32,189 bases of DNA from Pirellulales bacterium. GTDB taxonomy: Bacteria; Planctomycetota; Planctomycetia; Pirellulales; Thermoguttaceae. Position numbers and translations under genes: made by a program. Under the pieces are notes generated by a model. That model was given only the letters and a program-made list of their open reading frames with translations, did not search any database and was not told the origin of the DNA. The stretch covers positions 1-32,189 of the forward strand of contig JAFGAY010000316.1 of assembly GCA_016933425.1 (NCBI GenBank), read 5' to 3'. Positions 1-9,560 of this stretch are shown here, one piece after another; position 1 is the first letter of the stretch, and each line of letters opens with the position of its first letter.

Positions 1-1209
1 ATCCGGTTGTTCGGCGACGAGCCGGTCCGGCGGATCTCGCTGGCCGACTATCGCGACCGGATGGCCTCCGGATGGATCGGCCAGATGGCGGGCGTCGGCT
101 GGGGAGCGCCGACCGAGTTCCAGTTCTGCGGCCGGATCGTGCCCGAGGGCTCCGTGCCCAAGTGGGAACCGTCGATGATCAACCAGTTCGAGCAGGACGA
201 CATTTATGTCGAAATGACGTTTCTCGGAACGCTCGAGCGCCGTGGTCTCGATGTTTCCATTCACCAGGCCGGCATCGACTTCGCCAACAGCGGCTACGCG
301 CTTTGGCACGCGAACTTGCACGGCCGCGAGAACCTCCGCCGGGGAATCGCCCCGCCCGACTCGGGCCACCCGAAATTCAACGGGCACGCCGACGACATCG
401 ACTATCAGATCGAAGCCGACTATGCCGGGCTGATCGCGCCGGGTATGCCGAACGTGGGCATCGAGTTGGGCGAGCGGTTTGGCCGGTTGATGAACTACGG
501 CGACGGGCTCTACGGCGGCCAGTTCGTTGCGGGGATGTACTGCGAGGCGTTTTTCGAGACCGACCCGCGGATGATCGCCAAAGCCGGATTGCGTTGCATT
601 CCGGCCGAAAGCCAATATGCCGAGTGCATTCGCGACGTGCTTGCCTGGCATCGCGAGCATCCCGACAACTGGCAGGCCGCGTGGAAAAAGATCGACGAGA
701 AATACCATCGCAATCCGGACTACCGCCGCGCGTCGTGCGACAAAGGCGACTTGAACATCGACGCCAAGATCAACGGCGCCTACATCGTCATGGGCTTGCT
801 CTACGGACAGGGCGATCCCGACCGGACCATCGTCATCTCGATGCGCTGCGGGCAGGATTCCGACTGCAATCCATCGAGCGCCGGCGGCGTGCTGTTCACA
901 ACGATCGGCCGGTCGAAGCTGCCCGAGCGATTTACCAAGGACCTGGACGTCGGCAAGACGTTCAGCCACACGCCTTACACGTTCACGAAGCTATTGTCGG
1001 TGTGCGAGGCGCTTGCCCGGCAAGCCGTCGTCCGTTCCGGCGGCCGGATCGAACGGGACGCCGCCGGCGAGGAAGTATTCGTCATTCCGGTCGTCGCGCC
1101 CAAGCCGGGCCCGCCCGAACAATGCTGGTCGCCCGGCCCAACAGCCGGCAGCCGCTTCAGCAAGGCCGAAAAACAGCAGATCACCGTCGCGCCCGAGGAA
1201 ATAAAGTAA
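1..1209 (+). CDS. ADP-ribosylglycohydrolase-like family protein, 5' truncated by window edge
   Basis: Frame is open from base 1; the first listed start is TTG at 7. Motifs ASGWIGQMAGVGWGAPTEF, FEQDDIYVEMTFL and a C-terminal GQDSDCNPSSAGG resemble ADP-ribosylglycohydrolase metal-binding motifs. Confidence 0.8.
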   Translation: MRLFGDEPVRRISLADYRDRMASGWIGQMAGVGWGAPTEFQFCGRIVPEGSVPKWEPSMINQFEQDDIYVEMTFLGTLERRGLDVSIHQAGIDFANSGYALWHANLHGRENLRRGIAPPDSGHPKFNGHADDIDYQIEADYAGLIAPGMPNVGIELGERFGRLMNYGDGLYGGQFVAGMYCEAFFETDPRMIAKAGLRCIPAESQYAECIRDVLAWHREHPDNWQAAWKKIDEKYHRNPDYRRASCDKGDLNIDAKINGAYIVMGLLYGQGDPDRTIVISMRCGQDSDCNPSSAGGVLFTTIGRSKLPERFTKDLDVGKTFSHTPYTFTKLLSVCEALARQAVVRSGGRIERDAAGEEVFVIPVVAPKPGPPEQCWSPGPTAGSRFSKAEKQQITVAPEEIK

Positions 1210-1227
1210 ACCGTAAAATCCCAGCGT

Positions 1228-1272
1228 CTCCGCGACTCCGCGCGAGATAATAGATCGCGCGGAGTCGCCGAG
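1228..1272. terminator. Long inverted repeat between convergent genes; possible bidirectional terminator, repeat-derived
   Basis: CTCCGCGACTCCGCGCG (1228-1244) / CGCGCGGAGTCGCCGAG (1256-1272), 16 of 17 pairs, 11-nt A/T-rich loop; lies between the + gene ending at 1209 and the - gene ending at 1303. Confidence 0.55.
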
Positions 1273-1302
1273 GGTTTGCGGTTACTTCACGTCGTCCGTG
1301 TC

Positions 1303-2973
1303 CTAGATTGCGTTGGCGTCGGGCAGATCGATGTCGAAATGGTCGTCCGCTTTGTCGGCATGTTCGGCGGCCGGCTCGGGTTTCTTGCCGTCGGTTTCGT
1401 GCGGGTTGACCGCGTCGAATTTGGCCAGGGTTTCGGGAATTTCGATCCCGCCGATGTCCTTCATCACCTGGAGCATGGGCGGCAGGGTTCGGGCCATGTT
1501 CTGGAGCCAGTCGGCTGTTGAACTTTTCCCGTTTTTCCCGTTGCCTTCCCAGACGACGACCTTGTCGAACTTGATGTTCGAGATGGCCCTGGCCGAGGCG
1601 TCGACCAGGTTGTCGAAGTGTTCGAGCATGAGAAGTTGGAACGCTTGCTGCGCGCCGCCGCACGCATCGATGATGGTGCGCAAGCCCTCGCCCTTCTTGG
1701 CCAGCATTTCGTATTGGCCTCGGGCCTTGGCTTCGAGTTGGGCGAAAATGGCGGCCGCTTGGCCCTCGGCTTCGATGCGGCGCCGCTCCGCCTCGGCCTC
1801 AGCGTCGACGATGACTCGGGCCTTTTGGGCGATGGCCGGGGCTTCGAGTTCGGCCCGCTGCTTGGCTTCGACCCGTTTGGCTTCGGCCAGGGCGGCCTTG
1901 GCCTGGGCCAGGTTTTCGGCCTCGATCACCGCGGCCTCGGCCTGGACCTTTCGGGTTTCGCCCAACTGATAGGCTTCGGCCTTCTTCACTTGCAGTGTGG
2001 CCATCGAATCGGCGACCGCGGCCTTGGCCGTGTTTTCGCCCTCGATGGCCCGGGCGTCGGCGTCGGCCAACTCGATGCGCATGTCGCGCTCGGCCTGTTT
2101 CACCTGGGCCTGACGCTGGAAGGAGGCCGTCTGCTCGCCGACCTGCTGCTCCTTGTCGAGTTCGGCCACGCGGACCGCCTGTTCGCGCAGCGCCTCGCGG
2201 GTGCCGATCTCGCGGAGCTTCGTGGCGTTGGCCACCTGGACGTCCTGCTCGCGTTGGGCGTCGGCCACGCGGATGGCGCCCATTTTTTCGTTGTCGGCCA
2301 CGTCGCCGCGGGCCTTCTGAATGGCCTCGCTCGCCGCCTTGCGCCCGATCGCCTCGATATAGCCCGACTCGTCGGTGATGTCGGTGATATTGACGTTGAT
2401 CAACACGAGTCCGATCTTGCGCAACTCGGGATCGAGCGATTCCTGGATGTTGGTGAGGAACTTGTCGCGGTCGCGGTTGATGTCCTCGATTTTCATCGAG
2501 GCAATCACCTGGCGGAGCTGTCCGAAGATCATGTCGGCCGCCTGCTTTTCGATTTCCGCGACCGAGAGGCCCAGGAGGCGGATGGCCGCGTTTTGCATCA
2601 TCTCGGGCGTGGTGCCGATGGCCACGGTGAACACGCTGGGGACGTTGACGCGGATGTTTTCCATCGACAGCGCGTCGCGAAGCGGAATGGCGATTTGCAT
2701 CGGTTCCAGACCGAGCTTGGCGTAGTCCTGGATCAACGGCCAGACGAATGTCGCCCCGCCATGGATGCACTTGGCCGCCTGACCTTCGCCGCCGGCTTTG
2801 CCGTAGATGACCAATATTTCGTTACTGCTGCACCGCTTGAAGAATCGAGCGACGATCAACAAGATCAAAAAAGCGAGGACGACGGCCAGAATTATCGCCA
2901 GGGCAACGTATTTTTGCGTGGTCGACAGTCCGAAATCATTTACCAAGTCAGCAGCCAATAGCAACGCGTTCAT
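1303..2973 (-). CDS. Flotillin-like SPFH/band-7 protein
   Basis: N-terminal TM segment, SPFH region (SSNEILVIYGKAGGEGQAAKCIHGGATFVWPLIQDY), then a long Ala/Glu-rich coiled coil typical of flotillins. Confidence 0.93.
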   Translation of the reverse strand: MNALLLAADLVNDFGLSTTQKYVALAIILAVVLAFLILLIVARFFKRCSSNEILVIYGKAGGEGQAAKCIHGGATFVWPLIQDYAKLGLEPMQIAIPLRDALSMENIRVNVPSVFTVAIGTTPEMMQNAAIRLLGLSVAEIEKQAADMIFGQLRQVIASMKIEDINRDRDKFLTNIQESLDPELRKIGLVLINVNITDITDESGYIEAIGRKAASEAIQKARGDVADNEKMGAIRVADAQREQDVQVANATKLREIGTREALREQAVRVAELDKEQQVGEQTASFQRQAQVKQAERDMRIELADADARAIEGENTAKAAVADSMATLQVKKAEAYQLGETRKVQAEAAVIEAENLAQAKAALAEAKRVEAKQRAELEAPAIAQKARVIVDAEAEAERRRIEAEGQAAAIFAQLEAKARGQYEMLAKKGEGLRTIIDACGGAQQAFQLLMLEHFDNLVDASARAISNIKFDKVVVWEGNGKNGKSSTADWLQNMARTLPPMLQVMKDIGGIEIPETLAKFDAVNPHETDGKKPEPAAEHADKADDHFDIDLPDANAI

Positions 2974-3006
2974 GATGGGGCCCTTTCTCGCGGCGGTACG
3001 TATTTG

Positions 3007-3663
3007 TTATTGAGGTTCGTGGTTTTCTTCCAAAGCGGGCTCAACTTCGAGCGTATCGGCCGAAATGACGGCGCCGACGACCACTTTCGTGCCGGGTTTC
3101 AGCGAGTTGCCCGGCGTCAGCGCCAGATATTCCATGGTGCGTCCTTGCAGATTGAGTTGGATTTTGCCCACCCCCGCGCCTTCGGCCGGAATGGTCGTGT
3201 AGACCGTGCCGACGCGACCGATGGCGTTGGTGATGTGGGCGGTTCCTTCGGCGTGTAGCAACATGAGCGCCCGCATCACTCCGTAAACGGCGAACATGGC
3301 GGCCAATCCTGACGCGACCGCAATGACCATGGTCGGCGTCTTGGCGATGCCGGCCGACTCGGAAGCCAGCCCGGCGAGCCCGAAGAACGCCAACGCCGCG
3401 ACTACCGTGCGGAACGAGACGACTTTGAACAACCAGGTCGAATCGGCGTGGTCCGTGTCGGTGTGTCCGTCGGCGTGGCCGTGAAAATCGCTGTCGGCAT
3501 GAAAATCCCCGCCGAAATGGGCATCGCCGCCGACGTCTCCATCGAGATGGCCGGGAACGTCCAGGTCGAACGCATGGGCGCCGAAACCTATCAGCGCCAT
3601 GACGAACTGGAGGACCAAAATAGTCCCCCCCAGCGCCGCGCAGACCAAGAAAATCGTTGTCAT
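3007..3663 (-). CDS. NfeD/YuaF-like membrane protein, flotillin partner
   Basis: Start reset to MTTIFLVCAALGG at 3663; TM segments, His/Asp-rich loop and a C-terminal OB-like domain (IGRVGTVYTTIPAEGAGVGKIQLNLQGRTMEYLAL); adjacent to flotillin on the same strand. Confidence 0.85.
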   Translation of the reverse strand: MTTIFLVCAALGGTILVLQFVMALIGFGAHAFDLDVPGHLDGDVGGDAHFGGDFHADSDFHGHADGHTDTDHADSTWLFKVVSFRTVVAALAFFGLAGLASESAGIAKTPTMVIAVASGLAAMFAVYGVMRALMLLHAEGTAHITNAIGRVGTVYTTIPAEGAGVGKIQLNLQGRTMEYLALTPGNSLKPGTKVVVGAVISADTLEVEPALEENHEPQ

Positions 3664-3888
3664 GATTGTCACCCCCGAGAGGTCGAACGTGGGATAGGCC
3701 CACCTTTCCATTGGCTCTATTCGCTCGTCCGGGAGCAATCTTGGACCGGACCGACCCACGCTGGAGAACTAAACCATAGTAGCCTACGGAATGAGGCCGT
3801 GCAATCAATCGATTGGGCAAATCGAACACCCCATTTGCCGCTGCCGGGCTTCTTGTCGGCCGACGGCAGTTCGGTCAGAATGGGGGGA

Positions 3889-6396
3889 ATGATGGGGACA
3901 GACAAGCCACCGGAATCCACGAATCGTCACCAACGGCGCTACCAACCGCTGTTGGTCGTGTTGGTCCCTGTCGGCCTGGCCATTTTTGCCGATCGACATG
4001 CACGTTTGGGGCTGGCCTGCTGGTGGATTCTGGCGACCGCCGGGTGGATGGCCTGGCTCGTTCTTTGGCGGCTCGGCCGGAATCGGACGGCCTGTGCGTG
4101 TCTGCTGCTGGCCGCGGCGGGCACGGCCGGGGTGTGGCACCATCTGCAATGGTCGCGGTTCGCGGCCGACGATCTGGGCAACTTCGCCCAGCCGATCGCG
4201 AGACCCGTTTGTCTCGAAGCGACCGTCGAAAAAGGAAGCCGCCTGCTGCCGGCGCCTCCCGACGATCCCATGCGCATCATCCCCCAAGGCGACCGCACCC
4301 AACTCGAAATCCGCGCCGAGCGCATCCGCCACCGAACCGGCTGGCGATCGGCCTCGGGCCGCGCGACGTTGGTGGTCAACGATCGTCTGCCCGGGCTTCA
4401 CCCCGGCGATCGAATCCGCGTCTTCGGCCGATTGGCCGCGCCGGGCAGGGCAAACAACCCGGGCGAGCTCGATCGGGCGGACCACCTTCGCGGCGATCGC
4501 ATTCGCGCCGCGCTGCGCGCCGACTACCCGGCCTGCGTGACCCTCGTCGCCCGAGGCAGCGCGTGGCGGCCGAGTCGCTGGCTCGAATGCGTCCAGAACC
4601 AGGCAAGCGACGGACTCCAGCGGCGATTGGACCCGCGCTGGGCCGGCCTGGGATCGGCGCTGCTGCTGGGCAACCGCGAACAGCTCGAATCGGATCAGGC
4701 GACTGCCTTTCAAACGACCGGTATGGCCCATCTATTGGCCATTTCGGGGTTGCATGTGGGAATTGTCGTGCTCGCCGTGGGCTGGTTGCTGCGGATTTCA
4801 CGTGTTCCTCACACGCCGGCGGCCGTCATACTAGTCTTGGCAGCCGTGGGCTATACGTTGCTCACTGATGCCCAGCCGCCGGCCGTTCGGGCCTCAATCC
4901 TCGTCACAGTTCTGGCTCTTGGCATCGTGTTGGGACGGCACCCCGTGCGGTTTAATTCCCTGGCCGCCGCGGCGCTGATCGTGCTGGCTCTGAACCCGAG
5001 CGATTTGTTTCAACTTGGGCCGCAGCTTTCGTTTCTGGCCGTGGCGGCGTTGATGTGGATCTCACCAAATTGGATCGGCCCATGGAAGGGGCAGCGATCG
5101 AAGGAGCCGCTCAGCGCACTTATCGACCAAGGACGTCCGTGGTGGCAGCGCTGGTATCGTCGCAAGGGTCGGCAACTCCGGGAATTCGTGTTAGACTGGG
5201 CCGTGCTATGGGTGGTTCTTTCGCCGCTCATCATGGCGCGATTCCATCTGTTCTCTCTGGCGCCATTGATACTGAATGTGCTGCTCTTTGCCCCGGTCAT
5301 GGCGGCCCTGTCGAGTGGGTTTGTCGTATTGACCGTGGGCTGGCTCGTTCCACCACTGGGCGCCGCGGCGGCTTGGGTGTGCAACGGGAGCCTGGCGATC
5401 ATCGACTGGGGAATCAACGCGGCTCAGAACGTTCCTTGGAGCCACCGCTGGGTGCCCGGCCCGCCCGACTGGTGGCTGTGGGGATTTTACGCTGTGCTGC
5501 TCGTGGTGATGCTCCTTGGGCGGCGGCGGGTTGCGGGCCGCTGGGTTGTGGCCCTGGCCGCTGGTTGGGTTGGCGTTGGATTGCTTGCCGCCTCGTGGCC
5601 TGGCCGGGCGGAGCGTCTCGATTGCACGTTCGTGGCCGTCGGCCACGGTTTGTCCGTCGTTGTCGAGTTGCCCGACGGTCGCACGATGCTTTACGACGCC
5701 GGCGGCATGACTTCGCCGGAGGGAACCTCGCGGTCGATTGCCGGCTGCCTTTGGGAAAAGGGCCTTACGCGGATCGACGCCGTCGTCCTTTCGCACGCCG
5801 ACGCCGACCATTACAACGCGGTGCCGGGCCTGTTGAGGCGTTTCACGGTCGGAGTGGTTTATGTGCCGCCGGGCATGTTTTCGGACGAGAATCGGTCGCT
5901 CGCCGCTTTGCGAGAGGCCATTGCCGCGGCCGGCGTGCCTATCCGTGAACTGAAGGCGGCCGATCGACTGGCGGCCGGTCCGGCGTGCTCGGTCGAGGTG
6001 CTCCATCCGTCCCCGGATACCGCTTGGGCCAACGACAACGCCAACAGCCTTGTGCTGCTGGTCGAGTATGCCGGCCGGCGAATCCTGTTGCCGGGCGACC
6101 TCGAACCGCCGGGCATCGACGAACTACTGGCCAACGAACCAATCGACAGCGACGTCCTCTTGGTTCCCCATCACGGAAGCCGGCACAGCAGTCCGCCGGG
6201 ACTGATCGCCTGGTGCCGGCCCGACTGGGCCGTCATCAGCGGCAGTATAGCCAGACAACCCGAGGATACAGAAACCGTCTACCAAACGTCCGGTGTTCGG
6301 GTTCTACACACGGGCCGCGAGGGCGCTATTCGGATAGAGGTCGACCGGGCCGGAAATCTGGAAATCCAATCATTTAGGGGGGGTGTTCGCAAATGA
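3889..6396 (+). CDS. comEC: ComEC/Rec2-family DNA internalization protein
   Basis: Multi-TM competence domain (LLAISGLHVGIVVLAVGWLLR) plus C-terminal metallo-beta-lactamase-like domain (VLSHADADHYNAVPGLL, VPHHGSRHS). The ORF opens at 3448, but the upstream part is antisense to the NfeD-like gene; start set at 3889/3892. Confidence 0.92.
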   Translation: MMGTDKPPESTNRHQRRYQPLLVVLVPVGLAIFADRHARLGLACWWILATAGWMAWLVLWRLGRNRTACACLLLAAAGTAGVWHHLQWSRFAADDLGNFAQPIARPVCLEATVEKGSRLLPAPPDDPMRIIPQGDRTQLEIRAERIRHRTGWRSASGRATLVVNDRLPGLHPGDRIRVFGRLAAPGRANNPGELDRADHLRGDRIRAALRADYPACVTLVARGSAWRPSRWLECVQNQASDGLQRRLDPRWAGLGSALLLGNREQLESDQATAFQTTGMAHLLAISGLHVGIVVLAVGWLLRISRVPHTPAAVILVLAAVGYTLLTDAQPPAVRASILVTVLALGIVLGRHPVRFNSLAAAALIVLALNPSDLFQLGPQLSFLAVAALMWISPNWIGPWKGQRSKEPLSALIDQGRPWWQRWYRRKGRQLREFVLDWAVLWVVLSPLIMARFHLFSLAPLILNVLLFAPVMAALSSGFVVLTVGWLVPPLGAAAAWVCNGSLAIIDWGINAAQNVPWSHRWVPGPPDWWLWGFYAVLLVVMLLGRRRVAGRWVVALAAGWVGVGLLAASWPGRAERLDCTFVAVGHGLSVVVELPDGRTMLYDAGGMTSPEGTSRSIAGCLWEKGLTRIDAVVLSHADADHYNAVPGLLRRFTVGVVYVPPGMFSDENRSLAALREAIAAAGVPIRELKAADRLAAGPACSVEVLHPSPDTAWANDNANSLVLLVEYAGRRILLPGDLEPPGIDELLANEPIDSDVLLVPHHGSRHSSPPGLIAWCRPDWAVISGSIARQPEDTETVYQTSGVRVLHTGREGAIRIEVDRAGNLEIQSFRGGVRK

Positions 6397-6465
6397 TTCT
6401 GGAACCGTTATTTGTGGCTGGCAGCGGCATGGCTGGCAATCCTTGCGAGGGGTGTATGTCTATCC

Positions 6466-6536
6466 GTAGGCAGGGTCATAAACCGGCGAAAATCGACCTA
6501 AATGTTTTTCCACCGACGGGTTACAACCCGGCCTAC
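6466..6536. repeat. Inverted pair of GTAG-headed REP-like units (one decayed)
   Basis: + strand GTAGGCAGGGTCATAAACCGGCG (6466-6488); - strand GTAGGCCGGGTTGTAACCCG (6536 to 6517). Same family as 28479-28501. Confidence 0.65.
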
Positions 6537-6563
6537 ATTCTCGGAAAATCGTTAGTTTAAAAA

Positions 6564-6588
6564 CCCCAAATCCCAAATCCCAAATCCC
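6564..6588 (-). repeat. CCCAAAT heptamer repeat; G4 consensus on the minus strand
   Basis: CCCCAAATCCCAAATCCCAAATCCC, exact 7-bp period, four C-tracts of at least 3. Confidence 0.8.
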
Positions 6589-6710
6589 ATTTCTTCCCAC
6601 CGACCGATTACCCGTTGCATTGTCCGGCCGACCTGCTACACTGACGTTTCTAGGGTAAGTTGGTAACAATAGTACGTGGAATTTTTTTGTAGAGACGGTG
6701 AGAGGAACGT

Positions 6711-6724
6711 GCTTCGGGAGAAGC
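6711..6724 (+). promoter_or_regulatory. rpsO leader stem-loop with GNRA-type loop
   Basis: GCTTC-GGGA-GAAGC, 20 nt upstream of an SD-like GGAGG and 40 nt upstream of the rpsO ATG. Confidence 0.4.
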
Positions 6725-6763
6725 GTCTTCGTGCCGGTTGACTTGGAGGATTCGCGGTAAGCG

Positions 6764-7033
6764 ATGACCATCACCAGAGAGCAAAAAAGAGAAGTGATCG
6801 ACCAGTTCCGGCTGAAGGACGACGACACCGGCAGCCCGGAGGTGCAGATTGCCATTCTGACGACTCGGATCAATGGGTTGACGCAGCATTTGCAGACCCA
6901 TCGCAAGGATTTCGCGGGTCGTCGGGGACTGCTGATGCTGGTGAGCCGTCGACGCAGTTTGCTGGATTACCTCAAGAAGGTTAATCCCCAGCGTTATCTG
7001 GACGCCATTCAACGCCTGGGAATCCGCAAGTAG
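6764..7033 (+). CDS. rpsO: 30S ribosomal protein S15
   Basis: 89 aa, [72 protein letters not shown]...; followed by pnp. Confidence 0.98.
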   Translation: MTITREQKREVIDQFRLKDDDTGSPEVQIAILTTRINGLTQHLQTHRKDFAGRRGLLMLVSRRRSLLDYLKKVNPQRYLDAIQRLGIRK

Positions 7034-7187
7034 CGCGGCGCCTCGTTTCCGTTCGACGCGTCTTGGGCCTTGGGGCCTCGCGCGGACGACCGATCGAGGT
7101 TGTTTTTCGATCTCCCTCGGGCATCGCTCTGCTCGCCCGTGGCAGGACGCTTGTGACAGGGCCGGCGATTTCTTCGGATTCACGGCA

Positions 7188-7266
7188 GCGCGGCTGGGCC
7201 GCGCGGTCTCTCTTGGGCGGCACAGCGCCGCCGGACTCTCGCTCCTCGGGCGCGACCAGCGCGCCC
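7188..7266 (+). promoter_or_regulatory. Cluster of three perfect GC-rich hairpins in the pnp leader
   Basis: GCGCGGC-TGG-GCCGCGC (7188-7204); GGCGGC-ACAGC-GCCGCC (7216-7232); GGGCGCG-ACCAG-CGCGCCC (7248-7266). Confidence 0.7.
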
Positions 7267-7339
7267 TCGTTGGTACAAGATTATTGGTAGGTAATGGTTT
7301 GCAAGTTGCATGAAAAAGTAGGAAGGTAGGACCAAGACT

Positions 7340-9460
7340 GTGAAAGTACGTGTAGAAAAACAAATCGGCGCCAGTGTTTTCTCGATGGAAACCGGCCAGT
7401 TGGCCAAGCAGGCGGCGGGAAGCTGCCTGGTGCGCTATGGAGATACGGTCGTGCTGTGCACGGCCAGTACGGGCCCCCCGCGGCCCGGCATCGACTTTTT
7501 TCCCCTCTCGTGCGATTATCGCGAGCGGGTGGCGGCGGCGGGCAAGTTTCCCGGCGGCTTTTTAAAACGCGAGGGGCGGCCCACCATGAAGGAAACGCTC
7601 ACCTCGCGGTTGATCGACCGCCCCATCCGGCCGCTGTTTCCCGAATGGTTCCACGACGAAGTCCAATGCCAGGCGTTTGTTCTGGCCAGCGATCGGCAAA
7701 ACGACGGCGACGTTCTGGCGATGAGCGGCGCGGCCACCGCGCTGGCCCTGTCGCCCTTGCCGTTCTTGGGGCCCTTGGCCTCCATCCGCCTTGGATACGT
7801 CGACGGTCAGTTCATCCCGTTTCCCACCCAGGACGATCTCGAGGAAAGCGACCTTGATCTGATTATCTCGGGCAGCAAGGACGCCGTGTTGATGATCGAG
7901 GGCTTTGCCCGCGAGTTGTCCGAGGATCTGATGGCCGAAGCGGTCATGCAGGCCCACGAATACATTCGCCAGATCTGCGATTTGCAAATCGAGCTGGCTG
8001 AGAAAGCGGGCGTCCAGAAGGCCGCCTACGAGGTTCCCGAACCCGACGCGCTGCGCGAAACGATCCGCGAGAAATACTACGATGCGTTGTTCGCGGCCAA
8101 GCGGACCGAGGGCAAACTTGCCCGGGCCGAAGCATGCGACGCGGTGAAAGCCAGGGCCGTCCAGGAATTGATTCCCGATCCGGCAGCCGAAGACGCCATT
8201 GACATGGCGCGGTTCAAGTCGATCTGGCACGAGCTCGAAGCGCAAGTTATCCGCGACCAGATCCTCTCGGGCACGCGGCCCGACGGCCGGGGAACCAAGG
8301 AACTCCGCGAGATCACGTGCGAGGTCGATCTTCTGCCCCGGGTGCACGGTTCCGCCCTGTTCCAACGCGGTGAAACCCAATCGTTGGTAACCGTCACGCT
8401 GGGCACGGGCCGCGACGAGCAGCGGGTCGACGGGTTGATCGAGGAATACACGAAGAAATTCATGCTCGACTACTACTTCCCGCCGTTCTCGGTCGGAGAG
8501 GTTCGGCCCATCCGAGGACCCGGCCGCCGGGAGATCGGCCACGGGGCCTTGGCCGAGCGGAGCGTCAAGCCGGTGCTGCCCGCCGCCGACGAATTTCCCT
8601 ACACGATCCGCATCATTTCCGACATCCTCGAATCGAACGGTTCCAGTTCGATGGCCAGTGTTTGCGCCGCGACGCTCGGGCTGATGGCCGCCGGGGTGCA
8701 AATCAGCAATCCCGTGGCCGGCATCTCCGTCGGTCTGGTCAAGAACGACGACCGCTGGGTTCTGCTGACCGACATCATCGGCGACGAAGATCATTTCGGC
8801 GACATGGATTTCAAGATCGCCGGCACGCAGAACGGCATCACGGGCATTCAGCTCGATCTGAAGACCAACGGGATCAGCGAGGAAATTATCCGCGCCACGC
8901 TCGTCCAATCGCGCGAGGCCCGAATCGAAATCCTCCGCAAGATGCTCACGGCCATTCCGCAGCCCAGACCGGAAATTTCCCACTGGGCGCCGCGATTGCT
9001 GCGCACGCACATTGATCCCGAAAAGATCGGCTTGCTGATCGGGCCCGGTGGAAAGATGATCCGGTCGATCCAGGAAGAAACCGGCGCGTCGATCGACGTC
9101 GAGGACGACGGCACCGTGACGATCGCCTCGACCGATTCCGAGGGAGCCAAGGAAGCGCTGGCCCGGGTCGAAGCGCTCACCGCGTCGGTCGAAGTCGGCC
9201 GGATTTATCACGGCCGCGTCACCAGCGTGAAGGACTTCGGCGCGTTTATCGAGATCCTGCCCGGCAAGGACGGACTCTGCCACATCAGCGAGCTGGCCGA
9301 GGGTTACGTGGCCAGCGTCGGCGACGTGTGCAAGGTCGGCGACAAGCTCGACGTCAAGGTCATCTCGATCGACGAACAAGACCGCGTCAAACTGAGCCGC
9401 AAGGCGGTGCTGGCCGAGGAGAAAAACGCAAAGACCGGCGCCAACGGCGACGGAGTGTAG
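7340..9460 (+). CDS. pnp: Polyribonucleotide nucleotidyltransferase (PNPase)
   Basis: Two RNase PH-like domains, KH domain (IGLLIGPGGKMIRSIQEETGASIDVEDDG) and S1 domain (GRIYHGRVTSVKDFGAFIEILPGKDGLCHISELA). Confidence 0.98.
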   Translation: MKVRVEKQIGASVFSMETGQLAKQAAGSCLVRYGDTVVLCTASTGPPRPGIDFFPLSCDYRERVAAAGKFPGGFLKREGRPTMKETLTSRLIDRPIRPLFPEWFHDEVQCQAFVLASDRQNDGDVLAMSGAATALALSPLPFLGPLASIRLGYVDGQFIPFPTQDDLEESDLDLIISGSKDAVLMIEGFARELSEDLMAEAVMQAHEYIRQICDLQIELAEKAGVQKAAYEVPEPDALRETIREKYYDALFAAKRTEGKLARAEACDAVKARAVQELIPDPAAEDAIDMARFKSIWHELEAQVIRDQILSGTRPDGRGTKELREITCEVDLLPRVHGSALFQRGETQSLVTVTLGTGRDEQRVDGLIEEYTKKFMLDYYFPPFSVGEVRPIRGPGRREIGHGALAERSVKPVLPAADEFPYTIRIISDILESNGSSSMASVCAATLGLMAAGVQISNPVAGISVGLVKNDDRWVLLTDIIGDEDHFGDMDFKIAGTQNGITGIQLDLKTNGISEEIIRATLVQSREARIEILRKMLTAIPQPRPEISHWAPRLLRTHIDPEKIGLLIGPGGKMIRSIQEETGASIDVEDDGTVTIASTDSEGAKEALARVEALTASVEVGRIYHGRVTSVKDFGAFIEILPGKDGLCHISELAEGYVASVGDVCKVGDKLDVKVISIDEQDRVKLSRKAVLAEEKNAKTGANGDGV

Positions 9461-9468
9461 ATTTCACC

Positions 9469-9490
9469 ACGGAGACTCGGAGGCACCGAG
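9469..9490 (+). repeat. Period-8 microrepeat (ACGGAG/TCGGAG/ACCGAG)
   Basis: ACGGAG at 9469, TCGGAG at 9477, ACCGAG at 9485; exact 8-bp spacing. Confidence 0.6.
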
Positions 9491-9506
9491 CCCTCGCGAA
9501 CGATAG

Positions 9507-9533
9507 GGTGGGTCGAGCACGGCGAGACCTACC
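9507..9533. repeat. Palindromic element GGTGGGTC...GACCTACC
   Basis: 8-bp arms with one G.T-type mismatch around an 11-nt centre (GAGCACGGCGA). Confidence 0.5.
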
Positions 9534-9560
9534 GTGATAACTTTTTGTTTAGCCATTCGA

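Noticed and set aside
1618-2961. 447-aa plus-strand ORF antisense to flotillin, Gly/Leu-rich
   Set aside because: Mirror of the flotillin coiled-coil repeats; low-complexity artefact.
6460-6906. 148-aa minus ORF upstream of and overlapping rpsO
   Set aside because: Composed of REP-like and CCCAAAT repeats plus rpsO antisense.
7562-9379. 605-aa minus-strand ORF antisense to pnp
   Set aside because: Shadow ORF caused by GC-rich third positions; PNPase on the + strand is unambiguous.
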